Below, piece after piece: positions 16,091 through 25,378 of a stretch of DNA of 64,000 nt. Position 1 is the first letter of the stretch. Every line of letters begins with the position of its first letter. Location of the stretch: assembly GCF_003665095.1 (NCBI RefSeq), contig NZ_RCHV01000002.1, positions 2,783,501 to 2,847,500 of the forward strand, given 5' to 3'. A program made the position numbers and the translations under genes. Source of the DNA: Streptomyces sp. Z26 (GTDB taxonomy: Bacteria; Actinomycetota; Actinomycetes; Streptomycetales; Streptomycetaceae). Under the pieces are notes generated by a model that saw nothing but the letters and a program-made list of their open reading frames with translations, had not been told where the DNA came from and made no database searches.

Positions 16091-17131
16091 ATGTCCGCCG
16101 ACACCCCCGCAGGCCCCCTGCCCCCCGAGCAGCCGACGCCCGCCGACCCGCACGCCGGCGCACACCGCGACCCGCACCCCGGCCCGTACGCCGACGTGGT
16201 GCTCGCCGAGGTCGTACGCTCCGGGTTCGTCGAGGGCACGCACCGCGGCTCGCTGGTCGAGCTGGCCGCCGACGGGAGCGTGACGCGGGCGCTGGGCGAC
16301 GTGGTGTCCCCGATGTACCCGCGGTCCTCCAACAAGCCGGTCCAGGCCGCCGCCACCCTGCACGCCGGGCTCGACCTCGCCGGGGAGCGGCTCGCGCTCG
16401 CGGCCGCCAGCCACTCCGGCGAAAGGTTCCATCTGGAGCTGGTCGAGAAGCTGCTCGCCGAGCACGGGCTGACCGAGGACGACCTGCGGTGCCCGCCCGA
16501 CCTGCCGCTGGACCCCGCCGTCGCGGAGGCGCACCTCGCCGCGGGCCGCGGCCGCACCCGTACGGCCATGAACTGCTCCGGCAAGCACACCGCCATGCTC
16601 GCCGCCTGCCGCGTGAACGGCTGGCCCCTCGACAGCTACCTCGACCCCGGCCACCCCCTCCAGCGGCTGATCGCGCGCACGCTGGGCGCGGCGGCCGGGG
16701 AGCCCGTCGCGCACACCGGTACGGACGGCTGCGGCGCGCCCGTGATGGCGGTGTCGCTGACCGGACTGGCGCGTACGTTCCGGCACTTCGCGCGGGCGGA
16801 GGCCGACAGCCCGGAGGGCCGGGTGGCGGCGGCGATGCGCGCGCACCCCGAGTACGTGGCGGGCACGGAGCGGCACGACACCTGGCTGATGCGGGCGGTG
16901 CCGGGCACGCTCTCGAAGATGGGCGCCGAGGCGGTGCAGGCGGTCGCGCTGCCGGACGGGCGCGCGCTGGCCTTCAAGGTCACGGACGGCGGCACCCGCA
17001 CCCTGGCGCCCGTGCTGGCGCACGCGCTGACCGGCATGGGCGTGACCGGTCCGGTCGTCGACCGGCTGTACGGGGCGTCGCCGCTGCTCGGCGGCGGGGC
17101 TCAGGTGGGCGGCGTGCGCGCGGTGTTCTGA
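16091..17131 (+). CDS. asparaginase (AnsA, Rhizobium-type class)
   Basis: A 346-aa asparaginase of the R. etli/thermolabile class, unrelated to E. coli AnsA/AnsB, hydrolysing L-Asn to L-Asp and ammonia. After a 35-residue disordered N-terminus the core starts at [20 protein letters not shown]. Conserved active-site segments are [14 protein letters not shown] (about 75-88) and [16 protein letters not shown] (about 159-174), the latter holding the Ser-Lys and Cys residues of this family. Ribosome site GGAGGCCCCC precedes the ATG. It stands alone between rsiG and an acetyltransferase. Nitrogen control by GlnR is possible but not visible. Confidence 0.9.
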   Translation: MSADTPAGPLPPEQPTPADPHAGAHRDPHPGPYADVVLAEVVRSGFVEGTHRGSLVELAADGSVTRALGDVVSPMYPRSSNKPVQAAATLHAGLDLAGERLALAAASHSGERFHLELVEKLLAEHGLTEDDLRCPPDLPLDPAVAEAHLAAGRGRTRTAMNCSGKHTAMLAACRVNGWPLDSYLDPGHPLQRLIARTLGAAAGEPVAHTGTDGCGAPVMAVSLTGLARTFRHFARAEADSPEGRVAAAMRAHPEYVAGTERHDTWLMRAVPGTLSKMGAEAVQAVALPDGRALAFKVTDGGTRTLAPVLAHALTGMGVTGPVVDRLYGASPLLGGGAQVGGVRAVF

Positions 17132-17247
17132 GGCGCGGGGGCGCGAGGGCGCAGGCGAGAGCGGGGCCGCGCGGGGGTGCCCGTACGGCCCGTGCGTACG
17201 GCGAAAAGCGCGTGCACGCGCGCGCGGGCGCGACCTAACTTGGCCGG

Positions 17248-18498
17248 ATGACCCTCGACATCCGCACCCTCGCCCCCGACGACCTCCCCGAATGGCTCCG
17301 CGCCGTGTCCACCGGCTTCCTCCGCGGCCCGGAGGCAGGGGACGACGAGGTGAAGGTGCGGCGCGAGTTCGTCGACCTCGCGCGCACGCAGGGCGCGTAC
17401 GACGGCGCGCGCTGCGTGGGCACGTTCCGTACGACGCCCCAGCGGCTCACCGTCCCCGGCGGCGCCGCGCTGCCGTCCTGCGCCGTGACCAACGTGACGG
17501 TCTCCGCCACGCACCGCCGCCGCGGCCTGCTCACGCGCATGATGGCGGACGCGCTCGACGCCGCGAAGGAGCGCGGCGACGCGTGCGCCACCCTGATCGC
17601 CGCCGAGTACCCGATCTACGGGCGGTACGGCTTCGGCCCCGCCTCCTGGGTCGCCGAGTACGAGGTGGACGTCGCCCGCACCGGCCTGGACCGGCGGTAC
17701 GCGGGCCCGCCGACCGGCGTGGGCACCGTCGAGCTGGTCGACGGCCCCGACGTGCGCCGGATCGCGCCGGAACTGCACGACCGCTTCCGCGCGCAGGCGC
17801 ACCGGCAGGGCGCGATCGACCGGACGGCACGCTGGTGGGAGAACTCCACCGGCCGGTGGCGGTACGCGGGCGACGGGTACGTGGCACCGTTCCACGTCCT
17901 CTTCCGGGACGCCGACGGCGTACCGCAGGGCCTCGCCGCCTACACCACCGACGACGCGTGGCACGACAAGCTCCCGCACAACACCGCCACCGTGCGGTAC
18001 CTCTTCGGCACGACCACCGACGCCGAACGGGCCCTGTGGCACTTCCTGTTGTCCGTCGACTGGGTCAGCACGGTCCGTTCCGGCCACCGCGCGCCCGACG
18101 ACGTGCTGCCGCTGCTGCTGCCGGACCCGCGCGCCGCGCGGCTGCGGACGTACGCGGACTTCCTGTGGCTGCGCCCGCTCGACGTGCCGCGGATGCTGGA
18201 GAGCCGTACGTACCCGGTGCCCGGCGAGCTGGTCCTCGACCTGCGCGACGCGGCGGGGCTCGCGGACGGCCGCTACCGGCTGGAGGCCGGGCCGGACGGG
18301 GCGCGCTGCACCCGTACCCGCGACGACGCCGATCTCACCCTGGACGTGGGCGAGTTGGGCACGCTGTACCTCGGTGACGAGGCGGCGTCCCGGCTCGTGG
18401 CGCTGGGCCGGGTCGAGGAGCACCGGGCGGGCGCTGCGGCGACGGCGGACGCGCTGCTGCGTACGGCGCGGCGGCCGTGGTGCCCCGACGTGTTCTGA
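17248..18498 (+). CDS. Eis-like GNAT N-acetyltransferase
   Basis: A 416-aa protein with the Eis architecture: an N-terminal GNAT domain with the acetyl-CoA loop VTVSATHRRRGLLTRMM (about 83-99), a second degenerate GNAT domain, and a C-terminal SCP2-like domain. It ends in Phe (WCPDVF), whose carboxylate is catalytic in mycobacterial Eis. The Tyr of GRYGFGPAS (about 126-134) corresponds to the catalytic Tyr region. Eis enzymes multi-acetylate aminoglycosides and other amines; the natural substrate here is unknown. The start is leaderless (TAACTT 17236-17241, 6 nt, ATG). Confidence 0.9.
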   Translation: MTLDIRTLAPDDLPEWLRAVSTGFLRGPEAGDDEVKVRREFVDLARTQGAYDGARCVGTFRTTPQRLTVPGGAALPSCAVTNVTVSATHRRRGLLTRMMADALDAAKERGDACATLIAAEYPIYGRYGFGPASWVAEYEVDVARTGLDRRYAGPPTGVGTVELVDGPDVRRIAPELHDRFRAQAHRQGAIDRTARWWENSTGRWRYAGDGYVAPFHVLFRDADGVPQGLAAYTTDDAWHDKLPHNTATVRYLFGTTTDAERALWHFLLSVDWVSTVRSGHRAPDDVLPLLLPDPRAARLRTYADFLWLRPLDVPRMLESRTYPVPGELVLDLRDAAGLADGRYRLEAGPDGARCTRTRDDADLTLDVGELGTLYLGDEAASRLVALGRVEEHRAGAAATADALLRTARRPWCPDVF

Positions 18499-18596
18499 CG
18501 CGTTCCGGGGCGGTGCGTCCCGGGACGGTGCGGTGGGGGGTGGTGCGGTCTGCGGGGCGGCGGACAGGGACGGGGCCGGGACCGGTCAGGGCCGGG

Positions 18597-18779
18597 TCAG
18601 GACTGGGTGAAGAGCAGGGCCAGCACGGCCGCGCCGAGGCAGCTGCACCGCACGTTCCCTGCCTTGACCCCCACGGTCAGCAGCGCGCAGCCGACCACGC
18701 CGAGCACTCCGTAGTGCCACTGCACCAACTGCTCGAACCCTACGACGAAGGCCGCGAAAGCCAGGGTCATCACAGGCAT
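18597..18779 (-). CDS. 60-aa two/three-helix membrane protein linked to DevA-type regulator
   Basis: A small hydrophobic protein starting MPVMTLAFAAFVVGFEQLVQ, with a second helix VLGVVGCALLTVGVKAG and a third LGAAVLALLFTQS. A WHYG motif lies between the first two. The ribosome site GGAAGGAGGGAGCGCG is strong. It diverges from a DevA-type GntR gene. A second small membrane gene (48573-48782) with a WHG motif sits beside two paralogous regulators, and both upstream regions contain CCAACTGGGA (here 18944-18935 on the minus strand). This suggests a regulator/membrane-protein pair. No database family is known to me; function unknown. Confidence 0.6.
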   Translation of the reverse strand: MPVMTLAFAAFVVGFEQLVQWHYGVLGVVGCALLTVGVKAGNVRCSCLGAAVLALLFTQS

Positions 18780-18907
18780 CGCGCTCCCTCCTTCCGGAGG
18801 ACGGACGAGGAGAAACGGATCCGGACGGGTGCGGGGGGTGCTCCGCCACGTCACCGGACGGACGGAACCTGTCACATTTGGCGGCCACCCTGACCACCCT
18901 TGGGTGA

Positions 18908-18920
18908 GTTGGTGACCAAC
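18908..18920. promoter_or_regulatory. GTTGGT-G-ACCAAC palindrome
   Basis: Inverted repeat with 6-bp arms and a 1-nt centre in the divergent region between the 60-aa membrane gene and the DevA-type regulator. Candidate GntR operator on the membrane-gene side. Confidence 0.5.
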
Positions 18921-18968
18921 TTCATCTAACTCATTCCCAGTTGGTGGAGCCTTCAAAGCACTTGGCAA

Positions 18969-18997
18969 ACAACTTCCCGGACATCGCCGGAAGTTGT
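18969..18997. promoter_or_regulatory. ACAAC-N19-GTTGT operator overlapping regulator promoter
   Basis: The outer half-sites ACAAC (18969-18973) and GTTGT (18993-18997) are 19 nt apart, with further symmetry inside (CTTCCCGG/CCGGAAG). The -10 TACCGT (18997-19002) adjoins the right half and the GTG start is 12 nt beyond GTTGT. The same spacing recurs at 49790-49818, so autoregulation by the DevA-type protein is likely. Confidence 0.65.
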
Positions 18998-19009
18998 ACC
19001 GTCAAAGCC

Positions 19010-19903
19010 GTGAGCCCTGAGACTCCCCCCGGCACCGGCGAGCGGCCCCCCTCGCGCGACCATGTCGCAGGCGTCCTGCGCGGACGCATCCAGGACGGCG
19101 CCTGGGGCCCCGGCACCAACCTCCCGACCCAGCAGGAGCTGGAGGCGGAGTTCGGCGTCAAGCGCACCGTCGTACGGCAGGCGCTCGGCATCCTCCAGCG
19201 CGAGGGCCTGGTCACGACGGGCCGCGGCGCCCCGGCGACGGTGGCCGAGTCGGCCGCGGCGCCGCGCGAGGCGGAGGCCCCGCGCCCGGCGGGCGTCGAG
19301 CTGGCGGACCGGGTGCGGGCCGCGCTCCAGGCCCGCGACGTCACCATCGACGCGTTCTCGCTCACCACGGAGACCCTCAACGCCGCCTTCGCGGGCGCCC
19401 TCCCCGCCATGACCAGCGGCGAACTGACGCCCCACTCGCTCACCGTACGGGTGCTGCTCCCCAGCCCCGAGGCCCGGCTCGCCTTCCCCCGCCCGGTCTC
19501 CGACGACTCCGGGGACTCGCGGCCACTGCGGCGCTCGCACGACAAGATGCGGCTCTACGCCACCACGCTGCGCGACCAGCTCCTCGGTCTCCAGGAGGTG
19601 GGGCTCGCCGAGAAGGTGTCGGTCGAGATCCGGACGGTCGCGATCACGCCGATGCACAAGCTCTACGTCCTCAACGGGACCGAGTCGCTGATCGGTTACT
19701 ACCGGCTCATCGAGCACTCCGTCGAGATCGACAACGAGGAGATGGAGATCTACGACTCGTTCGGCTTCCGCGCCAAGCTGTTCCGCTCCTCCAACGGGCC
19801 GGACCGGCGCGACGAGCAGGACGCCGCGTTCGTCAAGGAGTCGCGGCGCTGGTTCGACTCGCTGTGGACGACCATCGCCCGCCCCTTCGACCTGGGCCAC
19901 TGA
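19010..19903 (+). CDS. GntR family regulator, DevA subfamily
   Basis: A 297-aa GntR regulator. The winged helix is residues 12-80 (VAGVLRGRIQDGAWGPGTNL, then VKRTVVRQALGILQREGLVT). The roughly 200-residue C-terminal domain is neither FadC/VanR helical nor UTRA. It has the landmarks YVLNGTESLIGYY and WFDSLWTTIARPF, shared with two other genes in this window (47383-48279, 48863-49777). This is the streptomycete-restricted DevA subfamily, whose founder is needed for aerial development in S. coelicolor. The GTG is leaderless and lies 12 nt after the operator half-site. A HAD hydrolase (as in devA-devB) lies next to it but is convergent here, so I do not assign the name devA. The effector is unknown. 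Confidence 0.88.
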   Translation: MSPETPPGTGERPPSRDHVAGVLRGRIQDGAWGPGTNLPTQQELEAEFGVKRTVVRQALGILQREGLVTTGRGAPATVAESAAAPREAEAPRPAGVELADRVRAALQARDVTIDAFSLTTETLNAAFAGALPAMTSGELTPHSLTVRVLLPSPEARLAFPRPVSDDSGDSRPLRRSHDKMRLYATTLRDQLLGLQEVGLAEKVSVEIRTVAITPMHKLYVLNGTESLIGYYRLIEHSVEIDNEEMEIYDSFGFRAKLFRSSNGPDRRDEQDAAFVKESRRWFDSLWTTIARPFDLGH

Positions 19904-19958
19904 GCGCGCGGCGCCGGGGAAGCCGGGGGATTCCGGGGAAGCCGGGGCGCGGATGCCG

Positions 19959-20699
19959 TCAGCCGGTCAGCGCCGCCAGCACCTGCCGCAGGTCCGACAC
20001 GACGTGCGCGGCCCCGCCGACGCGCAGCCGGGCCACGGCGGCCGCGTCGCGCGCGAAGCCGAGGAAGGGCACCCCGGCCGCGTACGCCGCCTCGTGGTCG
20101 CTGGGCTGGTCGCCCACCAACAGGCACTCCCCCGCCCGGATCTCGACCCGCCGCACGGCCTGGACGACGGAGTGCGGGTCGGGCTTCATCAGCAGCGGAT
20201 CTCCGGCGTCGCGGCCGATCACCCCGTCGAACTGCTCCGCGACGCCGACCCGCCGGAGGTAGTCCGAGACGGCCTCGGGCGCGTTGTTGCTGACGACCAT
20301 CAGCCGGCGGCCGTTCACCCGCAGCGCGCGTACCAACTCGGCGGCGCCCGGGGTCGGTTCGGCGGAGGTGACGGCGACGCGCTCGTGGCGCGCCAGCACC
20401 CGTTCCAGCTCGGCGACGAGCGCGTCGCCGTCGCCTCCGGCGGGGGCGCCCGTGTCGGCCAACTCCTTCCGCACGCCCCACAGGATGCGGTGCGGGACGT
20501 CGGAGTCCGCCCAGTCCGGGTGCGCCTCGAACCGGCTCCGCCGCACCACGGCCCTCAGTTCGGCGGCGGCCAGCGCCGCCGGGTGCCCCGCGAACGTCCG
20601 GCACAGCGGCCCGTCGAAGTCGAAGAACACGGCGCGGGCGGCACCGACGAGGCGGACCAGATCGGGTGATGCGGGTGATGCGTTCGGGGTCACACTCAC
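19959..20699 (-). CDS. HAD family hydrolase
   Basis: A 246-aa haloacid-dehalogenase-type phosphatase. Motif I is FFDFDGPLCRT (nucleophile Asp in DFDG, about residue 27), motif II is MVVSNNAPEAV, and motif IV is CLLVGDQPSDHEAAYAAG with MKPDPHSV ahead of it. The cap is the small helical type, similar to phosphoglycolate phosphatase-like enzymes; the substrate is unknown. The GTG start at 20699 has a close alternative GTG at 20693. It is convergent with the DevA-type regulator. A HAD phosphatase (devB) accompanies devA in S. coelicolor, so functional linkage is plausible even though the orientation differs. Confidence 0.87.
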   Translation of the reverse strand: MSVTPNASPASPDLVRLVGAARAVFFDFDGPLCRTFAGHPAALAAAELRAVVRRSRFEAHPDWADSDVPHRILWGVRKELADTGAPAGGDGDALVAELERVLARHERVAVTSAEPTPGAAELVRALRVNGRRLMVVSNNAPEAVSDYLRRVGVAEQFDGVIGRDAGDPLLMKPDPHSVVQAVRRVEIRAGECLLVGDQPSDHEAAYAAGVPFLGFARDAAAVARLRVGGAAHVVSDLRQVLAALTG

Positions 20700-20946
20700 C
20701 CCGCCAGTGTGCTGGATGCCGGATTCCGGGGCCAGCTCCACCGTACGATCCACTCGAACCACCGCCGTCCGTACGGGACTTGGGGCCGTACGCCGCCACG
20801 GACCACCAGCCGTGCACCGGGCCCCGAACGCCCGGCGCGGGTCCGCGTGTTCGGCTCCGCGTTCGGCCCCGCCTCTGGCGGAGACCCCGGTACGCGGGCG
20901 TAAGGTCGTCTCCTCCCGACCGGCCGACCTGCGCGAGAGCCTCCCG

Positions 20947-22032
20947 ATGACGCCCAGCACCCCCCGCCCGCCGACGTACGGCGGCGTGCTGGAAGGACCG
21001 CTGCGCGGTCACCACCGCCTCTGGTACGTCGTACGGGCCGACGGCGGCGACGGCGAACTGGCGGACCTGGGGCGGCTGAAGGTCGGGGAGCCCCGGGAAG
21101 GGGTGCTCTGGTACGACCGGCGCAGCTTCCCCTCCGAGGAGGCGCTGCTGGCCGAGCTGCCCCGGCTCGGTGTGCCCCGCGTCCCACCCGTACGGCGCGC
21201 GGGCGCGGGCGGTCCGGCGGTCCACGGCTTCATCGAGGGCAGCACCCTGGGCGAACTGGCCCCCGCCGGTGGGCACATGAGCGCCCGTCACCTCGACCAG
21301 ATCGTCGAGCTGTTCCGCGCGCTCGCCCGCGTACGCCCCGGCGACCTGCCCCCGGCCGTGACCGGCGACGGGGCCGCCGCCCACGGCGCGGACGACAGCG
21401 CCGGTTTCCTCGGGGGCCTGCTGCGCCACACGCGCGAGCGGTGCTACGAGGAGCGGCGTCCCGAGTACGGCTGGCTGTTCGACCGACTCGGCGTCCCCCC
21501 GCACGCGTTCGACGACACCTCGCCGCTCGGCGCGCGGGCCGCGCGGCTGACCCCGCGCCCGTACTGCCTGCTCCACGGCGACCTGCACCGGGAGAACCTC
21601 ATCGTCGCCCCGGACGACGCGCTGTGGACCATCGACTGGGAACTCGCCGCGCTGGGCGACCCGTTGTACGACCTCGCCACCCATCTGCACCTCACGCGCT
21701 ACCCGCCGGACCAGGAGCGGGAGGTGACCGCCCGCTGGCACGAGGTGATGGCGCGGGAGCTGCCCGGCGCGACGGCGGGCACCGCCCGGGACCTGGACTG
21801 CTACCTGCGGTTCAAGCGTGCCCAGTCCGTCTGCACGGACGTGGTGCGGCACGCCGTCGCCGTACGGGAGGCGCCGCCCGCGGAGCGCGCGGGGCGGCTC
21901 GCCCTCACCGCGAAGGCCGTGCACCGGGTGCTGGCGCGGGCCGAGGAGGCCCTCGGCCTCACCGGGGTGCCGGGCCCGGGGGCCGTCGAGGAGATCTACG
22001 ACGCGCTGCCGTCGGCCGCCCCCCACGCCTGA
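20947..22032 (+). CDS. aminoglycoside phosphotransferase-like kinase
   Basis: A 361-aa APH/choline-kinase-fold protein. The catalytic loop YCLLHGDLHRENLIV (about 214-228) holds the catalytic Asp and Asn, and the metal-binding segment is LWTIDWELAALGDPLYDLAT (about 234-253). The N-terminal lobe is divergent and includes EPREGVLWYDRRSF. Such proteins phosphorylate small hydroxyl compounds; no resistance function should be assumed. It starts at ATG 20947, divergent from the HAD gene. A possible -10 TAAGGT about 45 nt upstream suggests a short leader. Confidence 0.85.
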   Translation: MTPSTPRPPTYGGVLEGPLRGHHRLWYVVRADGGDGELADLGRLKVGEPREGVLWYDRRSFPSEEALLAELPRLGVPRVPPVRRAGAGGPAVHGFIEGSTLGELAPAGGHMSARHLDQIVELFRALARVRPGDLPPAVTGDGAAAHGADDSAGFLGGLLRHTRERCYEERRPEYGWLFDRLGVPPHAFDDTSPLGARAARLTPRPYCLLHGDLHRENLIVAPDDALWTIDWELAALGDPLYDLATHLHLTRYPPDQEREVTARWHEVMARELPGATAGTARDLDCYLRFKRAQSVCTDVVRHAVAVREAPPAERAGRLALTAKAVHRVLARAEEALGLTGVPGPGAVEEIYDALPSAAPHA

Positions 22033-22181
22033 GCCCGGACCCGAGCGTCACCCGGCACCACCCCGACCGGGGCCTTCGCGCGCCCGCCGACACCCGTTCG
22101 TCCGCACGCGCTCCCCGACGCCCGTTCACCGAAAGAAAAGTATTCCTGGACAAAAATAGTTGTCGGTGAGAGCCTGGCCGC

Positions 22182-22808
22182 ATGAGGGAAGTGACGGTGA
22201 TCGAGGACCCGGCCGCGGCGGAGGTCTCGCTGGCCCCGATACGCGCCCGGCTCCTCGCCGAGCTGGCCGAACCCGCCTCGGCGGCGATGCTGGCGCCCCG
22301 CGTCGGACTGCCGCGACAGAAGATCAACTACCATCTGCGGGCCCTGGAGCGGCACGGCCTAGTCGAGCTGTACGGCGAACGCCGCAAGGGCAACGTGACG
22401 GAGCGCCTGCTGCGCGCCACCGCCGCCTCGTACGTCATCTCGCCGCTCGCGCTGCCCGACGTCCAGCCCGACCCCGCGCGCGGCCGCGACCAGCTGTCCG
22501 CGCGCTGGCTGCTGGCGCTGGCCGCGCGGCTCGTACGGGACGTGGGCACGCTCGTCACGCGCGCGGCGCGGGCGCGGAAGCCGGTGGCGACGTTCGCGCT
22601 GGACGGGGAGGTGCGGTTCGCCTCGGCGGCCGAACGCGCCGCGTTCGTACGGGAGTTGGCGGAGGCCACCCGAGGGCTGGTGGAGAAGTACCACGACGGC
22701 GACGCGGCGGGCGGCCGGGCGCACCGGATCGTGCTCGCCGTCCACCCCGAGGTGACGAAGACGGCCGAGGACGCCGTGCGCGAGGAGGAGGCGGCGGCGC
22801 GGGGCTGA
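22182..22808 (+). CDS. ArsR-like winged-helix regulator
   Basis: A 208-aa regulator with an ArsR-type winged helix at the N-terminus (residues 15-75: IRARLLAELAEPASAAMLAP, GLPRQKINYHLRALERHGLV). The C-terminal half is predicted helical and has no metal-binding Cys/His cluster, so it is not a metal sensor. It sits 108 nt upstream of an SRPBCC/AHSA1 protein. This ArsR-SRPBCC pairing is common in actinobacteria, where the regulator controls or senses the ligand of its partner. The upstream region (22033-22181) is relatively AT-rich around 22135-22160 and probably holds the promoter. Confidence 0.88.
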   Translation: MREVTVIEDPAAAEVSLAPIRARLLAELAEPASAAMLAPRVGLPRQKINYHLRALERHGLVELYGERRKGNVTERLLRATAASYVISPLALPDVQPDPARGRDQLSARWLLALAARLVRDVGTLVTRAARARKPVATFALDGEVRFASAAERAAFVRELAEATRGLVEKYHDGDAAGGRAHRIVLAVHPEVTKTAEDAVREEEAAARG

Positions 22809-22916
22809 TCCGCGCGGGCCACGTACGGGACCGGAACGACGACGAGGTACCGGACGGCAACGCGCCGGACGGCGAGGGCCGGACGGCGAGGGACCAGGAG
22901 TCAGGGAGCAGCGGTC

Positions 22917-23648
22917 ATGGACAAGGAATTCGAGGTCGCCCGCGAGTTCGAGGCGGACGCGACACCGCAGCAGGTGTGGGAAGCGGTCACGACCGGGACG
23001 GCGGGCTGGCTGTGGCCGCTGGAGTACGAGCCGGGTGTGGGCGGCGCGGGCCCGTTCGGCGGCACGGTCACCGCCTGGGACCCGCCGCGGCGGCTGACGA
23101 CACGTACGGAGGACGTGCCCGGCATCGACACCCAGAGCGTCAACCAGCTCGACTACGAGATCGCGCCGCGCGACGCGGGCCGCCGCGCCTGGGTGCGCTA
23201 CGTGCACAGCGGGATCTTCACCGACGACTGGGACAACCAGTACGACGGCGCCGACCGGCACACGGACTTCTACCTGCACACGCTGCGCCAGTACGTGGCG
23301 CACTTCCCCGGCCGTACGGCCACGTACGTCGCGGTCGACGGCCCGGCCGACTCCGCCCACTCCGGCGCCACGGCGGTGCTGGAACGCGGCCTCGGGCTGC
23401 CGCGCGACGCGGCCGTGGGCGACGAGGTGCGCGTCACGCCGTCCGGGCTGGCGCCCGTGACGGCCGTACTGGACTACCGGAACGCGCACTTCGTCGGCCT
23501 CCGCGCGGACGACGCGCTGTACCGCTTCTTCTGCCGCCAGGCGTGGGGCGGGCCCGTACAGGCCGTCGTACACCACATGGCGCCGGACGTGGACGCCACC
23601 GCCGTGGAGCGGGCCTGGCACGACTGGCTGCACGGGCTGTTCCACTGA
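22917..23648 (+). CDS. SRPBCC / AHSA1 domain protein
   Basis: A 243-aa START-like protein. The N-terminal AHSA1-type helix-grip fold begins FEVAREFEADATPQQVWEAV and continues WPLEYEPGVGG...GTVTAWDPPRRL. A second half (about 130-243) looks like an additional SRPBCC-like or activator domain ending VERAWHDWLHGLFH. These domains bind hydrophobic small molecules; the ligand is unknown. Ribosome site CAGGAGTCAGGGAG precedes the ATG. Probably cotranscribed with the upstream ArsR-like gene. Confidence 0.87.
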   Translation: MDKEFEVAREFEADATPQQVWEAVTTGTAGWLWPLEYEPGVGGAGPFGGTVTAWDPPRRLTTRTEDVPGIDTQSVNQLDYEIAPRDAGRRAWVRYVHSGIFTDDWDNQYDGADRHTDFYLHTLRQYVAHFPGRTATYVAVDGPADSAHSGATAVLERGLGLPRDAAVGDEVRVTPSGLAPVTAVLDYRNAHFVGLRADDALYRFFCRQAWGGPVQAVVHHMAPDVDATAVERAWHDWLHGLFH

Positions 23649-23808
23649 CCGTACGGGCCGGGGCGCGCGGGCCGGGGCGCGCGGGGCGGGGCTCGCCGGG
23701 CGGACGGACGGATGCGCTTGCGGGCGGCGGGCAGGAGAGGAAACGTACGAACGGCGGGCCGCACCGCCACGGCCCCGCCGCACGCACGACGGAGAGAGGA
23801 CGGACGCG

Positions 23809-24225
23809 ATGACCCACGCCCCGATGCCCGAGAGCGACGAACCTCCGCACGACCCCGAGGTGTTCATGCTGGCCGCGAAGATCTTCGATCTCGCCCGGCA
23901 CGGGGACACCGACACCGTCGCCGCCTACGTCGACGCGGGCGTCCCGGTCAACCTCACCAACGACAAGGGCGACTCGCTGCTCATGCTCGCCGCGTACCAC
24001 GGCCACCCGGACGTCGTACGGACGCTGCTGACGCGCGGCGCCGACCCCGACCGTCCGAACGACAAGGGGCAGACACCGCTCGCCGCGGCCGTGTTCAAGG
24101 GCGGGGACGAGGTGATCGAGGCGCTGCTGGACAGCGGCGCGGACCCGCGCGCGGGGCAGCCGTCGGCGGTCGACACGGCGCGGATGTTCGAGAAGGCGGA
24201 GCTGGTGGCGCGCTTCGGCGGCTGA
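23809..24225 (+). CDS. ankyrin repeat protein
   Basis: A 138-aa soluble protein made of about three ankyrin repeats (residues 20-130), with the consensus pieces DKGDSLLMLAAYHGHPDVVR and DKGQTPLAAAVFKGGDEVIE. Such small bacterial ankyrin proteins act in protein-protein contacts, often with catalases or regulators; no partner is adjacent. Ribosome site GGAGAGAGGACGGACGCG precedes the ATG. It ends just before a long perfect palindrome and is convergent with hemC. Confidence 0.9.
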   Translation: MTHAPMPESDEPPHDPEVFMLAAKIFDLARHGDTDTVAAYVDAGVPVNLTNDKGDSLLMLAAYHGHPDVVRTLLTRGADPDRPNDKGQTPLAAAVFKGGDEVIEALLDSGADPRAGQPSAVDTARMFEKAELVARFGG

Positions 24226-24231
24226 CGGCGG

Positions 24232-24273
24232 CGACCCCGCGACCCACCCGGGCCCGGGTGGGTCGCGGGGTCG
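24232..24273. terminator. 42-bp perfect palindromic bidirectional terminator
   Basis: A completely self-complementary 42-bp sequence centred on GGGCCC, with arms containing CCCCGCGACCCACCC and its complement. It lies between the convergent ankyrin gene and hemC and should terminate both. Confidence 0.85.
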
Positions 24274-24320
24274 GCGCGGACGCGTCGCGCGGCCCGTACG
24301 GGTACGGCTCGGCTACGGGG

Positions 24321-25256
24321 TCAGTGCGGGATCGAGTCGATCAGGTCGCGCGCGCCCTGCCGCAGCAGCGCCACCGCCACCGACGTGCCGAGCGTCGCGG
24401 GGTCCAGCGGACCGGCCCACTCGTGCGCGTCCAGGACGACCTTGCCCTCCGGGTCGAAGACGCGGGCGCGCAGCGAGAGCCGCCCGTCGCGCTCGGCCTT
24501 GGCGTAACCGGCGATGGGCGAGTTGCAGTGACCCTGGAGGACGTGCAGGAACATCCGTTCCGCCGTCGTCTCCCGCCAGGCCGCCGGGTCGCCGAGGGCC
24601 GACACCGTGTTGATCGTCGCCTCGTCGTCCTCGCGGCACTGGAGCCCGAGGAGCCCGGCGCCGATCGGCGGGCACATCGTCTCAACGGACAGGACCTCGC
24701 TGATGCGGTCCTCCCGCCCGATCCGCTCCAGCCCGGAGACGGCGAGCAGCAGCGCGTCGGCCTCGCCCTCCGTCATCTTCTCCATGCGCCGGTTGGCGTT
24801 GCCGCGCATCGGCACGCACTCCAGGTCCGGCCGGATCATGGCGAGTTGGGCGATCCGCCGGACCGACGAGGTGCCGATCCGGGTGCCCGGCGGCAGCTCG
24901 TCCAGGGTGAGCCCGTCCGGGTGCAGCAGGGCGTCGCGGATGTCGTCCCGTTCGAGGTACGCCGCGAACAGCGTGCCCGCGGGCAGCGGCCGGTCCGCCG
25001 GGACGTCCTTCATGCAGTGCACCGCCAGGTCGGCCTCGCCCGCGAGGAGCGCGGCGTCGACCTCCTTGGTGAACGCGCCCTTCCCGCCGAGCGCCGACAG
25101 GGCCCCCATCCACCGGTCGCCGGAGGTGGTGACGGGCACCACCTCGGTACGGATACCGGGGTGCAGCCGGGCCAGCTCGGCACGTACCCGCTCGACCTGG
25201 GCCAGGGCCATCGGCGAGGCCCGGGACACGATGCGGATCAGCTCAGGGGTGGACAT
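24321..25256 (-). CDS. hemC: porphobilinogen deaminase (hydroxymethylbilane synthase)
   Basis: A 311-aa enzyme that polymerises four porphobilinogens to hydroxymethylbilane in tetrapyrrole synthesis. The dipyrromethane-cofactor Cys244 lies in [13 protein letters not shown], and catalytic Asp84 in HCMKDVP. Substrate-binding Arg residues are in [10 protein letters not shown] and RGNANRR. Full length and apparently intact. The start is leaderless (TATCGT 25268-25263, 6 nt, ATG). No other haem gene is adjacent, although hemC normally lies in a hemACDB cluster. It may be the second, stand-alone hemC paralogue of streptomycetes; the atypical RGNANRR instead of RGNVxTR supports divergence. Confidence 0.93.
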   Translation of the reverse strand: MSTPELIRIVSRASPMALAQVERVRAELARLHPGIRTEVVPVTTSGDRWMGALSALGGKGAFTKEVDAALLAGEADLAVHCMKDVPADRPLPAGTLFAAYLERDDIRDALLHPDGLTLDELPPGTRIGTSSVRRIAQLAMIRPDLECVPMRGNANRRMEKMTEGEADALLLAVSGLERIGREDRISEVLSVETMCPPIGAGLLGLQCREDDEATINTVSALGDPAAWRETTAERMFLHVLQGHCNSPIAGYAKAERDGRLSLRARVFDPEGKVVLDAHEWAGPLDPATLGTSVAVALLRQGARDLIDSIPH

Positions 25257-25378
25257 GGCACCACGATAGGCCGTACGGGACACGCCCCGCGCACGTGCCC
25301 CCGGCCCCACCGGCCGGGCCCGCGGTCCCCGCAGGTCACCGGTGTCGCGGGGGTCCCGGGCTTCACACGTGAGACCGG

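Noticed and set aside
19010..20699. Naming the GntR-HAD pair devA-devB
   Set aside because: Family and neighbourhood fit, but the two genes are convergent here instead of cotranscribed, and three similar regulators exist, so orthology cannot be decided by eye.
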